DNA of 64,000 nt, taken from the NCBI GenBank assembly GCA_023443455.1, contig JAEZUE010000060.1:1-64000 (forward strand), given 5' to 3'. The notes under the pieces are model-generated. The model was not told where the DNA came from. It saw nothing but the letters and a program-made list of their open reading frames with translations, and ran no database searches. The stretch comes from Verrucomicrobiota bacterium (GTDB taxonomy: Bacteria > Verrucomicrobiota > Verrucomicrobiia > Opitutales > Opitutaceae). This document shows, in pieces, positions 61,760 to 64,000 of this stretch. Both the position numbers and the translations under genes were made by a program. The stretch's first letter is position 1. Each line of letters opens with the position of its first letter.

Positions 61760-62857
61760 TCAGCGCACGACGCGGGCGCCGCCGCCGCCCATGAGCTTCT
61801 CGACTTCCTTGCGGGTGGCCATGGAGGTGTCGCCGGGGGTGGTGGAGGCCAGCGCGCCGTGGGCGGCGCCGTACTCGACCGCCTTCTGCGCGTCGTTGAA
61901 CTCCATGAAGCCGAACTGCACGCCGGAGGCGAAGCTGTCGCCGCCGCCGACGCGGTCGAGGATCTCGAGCTCGGGATACTTGCGGCTCTCGAAGAACTGG
62001 CCGTCGTGCCAGAGGATGGCGGACCAGTCGTTCTTGGTGGCGGTGATGACGCGGCGCAGGGTGGTGGCCGCGACCTTGAAGTTCGGGTACGCCTTGACGG
62101 CCTTCTCGATCATGGCCTTGAAGGCGTCGGTCTCGATGGTGGAGATGTTGTGGTCGACGCCCTCGACCTCGAAGCCGAGCGAGGCGGTGAAGTCCTCCTC
62201 GTTGCCGATCATCACGTCGACGTACTTGGCGATCTCCTTGTTCACCTCCTGGGCCTTGGCCAGGCCGCCGATGCTCTTCCAGAGCGACGGGCGGTAGTTG
62301 AGGTCGTAGGACACCATCGTGCCGTGCTTCTTCGCGGCCTTCACGGCCTCGATGACGAGTTCGGCGGTGGTCTCGGAGAGGGCGGCGAAGATGCCGCCGG
62401 TGTGCAGCCAGCGGGCGCCGAGCTGGCCGAAGATGTGCTCCCAGTCGAAGTCGCCGGGCTTGAGCTGCGAGGCCGCGGTGTGGCCGCGGTCGGACACGCC
62501 CACCGCGCCGCGCACGCCGAAGCCGCGCTCGGTGAAGTTGAGGCCGTTGCGCACGGAGCGGCCGATGCCGTCGTCGGCGCGCCACTTGATGAAGTCGGTG
62601 GCGACACCGCCCTGCATGATGAAGTCCTCGACGAGGTGGCCGACCTCGTTGTCGACGAACGCGGTGCAGACGGCCGTCTTCAGGCCGAAGCACTTCCGCA
62701 GACCGCGGGAGGTGTTGTACTCGCCGCCGCCTTCCCAGGCGGTGAAGCGACGGGTGGTGCGGATGCGCCCCTCACCGGGGTCGAGGCGAAGCATGACCTC
62801 GCCGAGCGAGATCTGGTCGAAGGCACACTGGTTGGCAGGCTTGATGGGCAGGCTCAT
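61760..62857 (-). CDS. kdgK: 2-keto-3-deoxygluconate kinase, PfkB family
   Basis: The 365-residue sugar kinase of the ribokinase fold has ISLGEVMLRLDPGEGRI near residue 16 and the substrate loop WEGGGEYNTSRGL near 42. YDLNYRPSLWKS near 188 and RVGGGDSFASGVQFG near 297 hold the catalytic Asp (the usual GAGD reads GGGD). The LR/DLNYRPSLW pattern fits KDG kinases, which make 2-keto-3-deoxy-6-phosphogluconate. With kduI next to it and divergent, this points to uronate catabolism. Start ATG is 62855-62857. Another PfkB sugar kinase remains possible. Confidence 0.83.
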   Translation of the reverse strand: MSLPIKPANQCAFDQISLGEVMLRLDPGEGRIRTTRRFTAWEGGGEYNTSRGLRKCFGLKTAVCTAFVDNEVGHLVEDFIMQGGVATDFIKWRADDGIGRSVRNGLNFTERGFGVRGAVGVSDRGHTAASQLKPGDFDWEHIFGQLGARWLHTGGIFAALSETTAELVIEAVKAAKKHGTMVSYDLNYRPSLWKSIGGLAKAQEVNKEIAKYVDVMIGNEEDFTASLGFEVEGVDHNISTIETDAFKAMIEKAVKAYPNFKVAATTLRRVITATKNDWSAILWHDGQFFESRKYPELEILDRVGGGDSFASGVQFGFMEFNDAQKAVEYGAAHGALASTTPGDTSMATRKEVEKLMGGGGARVVR

Positions 62858-63083
62858 GGAATTGAGGGTTCGTGAAACGGAAAACGGGGAAGGGGAGGAA
62901 CTGGAAGCCAAACGCTATTCGGCGAAAAGAGGTTGTGAAGTACACGTTTCCAACCGGGCCGGCGACAAACGGCGCTATCTGACGGTCCGGGGCGTGGGGC
63001 TTTGCGGAAAACGAGGGGATATGACTGATTTCGATCATTTCCCGAGGTCTTCGCCGCCCGGCCCCGCCTTTATCCTTTCCTTT

Positions 63084-63914
63084 ATGATCATCCCCAAGAA
63101 CCCGCTTGCTCGCATTGTTGCGGCGCTCCCCCCCGAAGAACTCCGCCAGGAGTATCTCGTTTCCGGCCTCTTTGTCCCCGGCCAGGCCAACCTGCGCTGG
63201 TGGGAGACCGACCGCACGATCGTGGGCGGCATCGTGCCGACCGACCAGGCGCTGGGGCTGGAGAACGATCCCGAGCTGCGCGCCGCGTTCTTTCTCGAGC
63301 GCCGTGAGGCGGGCGTGCTCAATGTCGGCGGGGCCGGCACGATCGTGGTCGACGGTACCGAGTACGCGCTGGGCAAGTGCGACGCGCTCTATCTCGGCCG
63401 CGGCGCGAAGGAGGTCTCCTTCCGCTCCGCCAAGGCCGACGAGCCGGCGTACTTCTACCTGCTCTCCTATCCCGCGCACCACGCGTATCCGACCAAGCAT
63501 GTGCCGTTCGCCTCGATGGCGCCGACCAAGCTCGGCACGCGCGAAAACGCCAACGAGCGCACGATCTACAAGGCGATCCATGCCGCGGCGGTCGACACCT
63601 GCCAGGTGGTCATGGGCTTCACCAGGCTCGAGACCGGCAGCGTGTGGAACACGATGCCGCCGCACACGCACTCCCGTCGCTCGGAGGTATACATGTACTT
63701 CGACGTGCCGGCCGACCAGGCGGTGTTCCACTTCATGGGTGCGCCGGATTCGACCCGTCACTTGGTGATGCGCAACCACGACATCGTGCTCTCGCCGGTG
63801 TGGTCGGTGCACTGCGGCGCCGGCACCAGCGCGTACACCTTCGTCTGGGGCATGGGCGGTGAGAACCGCGACTACGCCGACATGGATCCGGCCCCGCTGA
63901 AGACCCTCATCTGA
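63084..63914 (+). CDS. kduI: 5-dehydro-4-deoxy-D-glucuronate isomerase
   Basis: The 276-residue cupin isomerase converts 5-keto-4-deoxyuronate (from unsaturated uronate released by pectate or other polysaccharide lyases) to 2,5-diketo-3-deoxygluconate. The family patterns are strong: IVGGIVPTDQ near residue 46, FFLERREAGVLNVGGAG near 68, metal ligands in NTMPPHTHSRRSEVYMYF near 190, and YTFVWGMGGENRDYADMD at the end. The ATG at 63084 follows a pyrimidine-rich leader (TTTATCCTTTCCTTT). It is divergent from kdgK. Confidence 0.95.
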   Translation: MIIPKNPLARIVAALPPEELRQEYLVSGLFVPGQANLRWWETDRTIVGGIVPTDQALGLENDPELRAAFFLERREAGVLNVGGAGTIVVDGTEYALGKCDALYLGRGAKEVSFRSAKADEPAYFYLLSYPAHHAYPTKHVPFASMAPTKLGTRENANERTIYKAIHAAAVDTCQVVMGFTRLETGSVWNTMPPHTHSRRSEVYMYFDVPADQAVFHFMGAPDSTRHLVMRNHDIVLSPVWSVHCGAGTSAYTFVWGMGGENRDYADMDPAPLKTLI

Positions 63915-63921
63915 CCTTGCA

Positions 63922-63975
63922 GGCCAGGTCGCCGACCTGGCCCAGAGACCCAATGGCCACGTCACCGCCGTGGCC
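63922..63975. repeat. Two short palindromes after kduI
   Basis: GGCCAGGTC/GACCTGGCC (63922-63930 with 63934-63942) is followed by GGCCACG/CGTGGCC (63955-63961 with 63969-63975). There is no T-run. They may help end transcription or be dispersed palindromes. Nothing else is seen up to the window end. Confidence 0.6.
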
Positions 63976-64000
63976 TACAGCCATCCACTTTCCTTTCTCA

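Overview
The window is a high-GC bacterial chromosome segment that I read as Verrucomicrobiota, most likely Opitutales/Opitutaceae. This is inference from gene content: a MamK-like actin with a small partner, a GxxExxY gene inside palindromic repeats, verrucomicrobial-style REP-like palindromes, and a flagellar locus with FlbT and FlaF. No rRNA gene is present to settle it. One tRNA gene (Arg, anticodon ACG) is present. I see no insertion sequence, integrase, phage or CRISPR array.

Layout. 1-2.6 kb: the 3' part of clpC and a metallophosphoesterase. 2.9-6.3 kb: a large hybrid sensor kinase with seven repeated OB-like sensory units. 6.4-9.8 kb: a Na+-pumping decarboxylase operon (oadBGA). 10.4-13.1 kb: a 133-bp tandem repeat, then eno and fba. 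13.4-16.6 kb: a uridine-kinase-like protein, tRNA-Arg and a NarL-type two-component pair. 16.8-48 kb: a continuous surface/flagellar glycosylation region. 48.2-49.8 kb: the MamK-like actin gene and its neighbour. 50.2-54.8 kb: folate genes (folP-folB-folK and a pabB-pabC fusion). 54.9-58.0 kb: a sugar-type ABC importer without its ATPase. 58.2-63.9 kb: an M42 peptidase, a GH112 phosphorylase, kdgK and kduI, which together suggest use of galactose- and uronate-containing polysaccharides.

The glycosylation region is the most interesting part. It contains a flagellin gene with an excellent sigma-28 promoter and a 5'-UTR hairpin, the regulators flbT and flaF, a Maf-type transferase, an OGT/SPINDLY-like transferase, two CgeB-like glycosyltransferases and the pseudaminic-acid genes pseB, C, F, G and I. 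pseH is absent; an ATP-grasp ligase and a HAD phosphatase gene occur instead. Next comes a tightly coupled run of large fused proteins (sulfotransferase, methyltransferases, GT2 and GT4 transferases). Five adjacent genes in this run carry seven copies of one small Rossmann-like module. One methyltransferase gene there is broken at a run of ten G, which looks like a phase-variation switch or a sequencing error.

Together the genes suggest that pseudaminic acid is made and activated as CMP-Pse, transferred to flagellin by Maf, and perhaps extended or decorated by the fused transferases. The link between the 34-48 kb run and flagellin rests only on proximity. Several genes (eno, fba, oadA, pseB, pseC, pseI, kduI) have pyrimidine-rich leaders instead of Shine-Dalgarno sites, while others (pseG, the ATP-grasp and HAD genes, flagellin, pabBC) have clear purine-rich sites.
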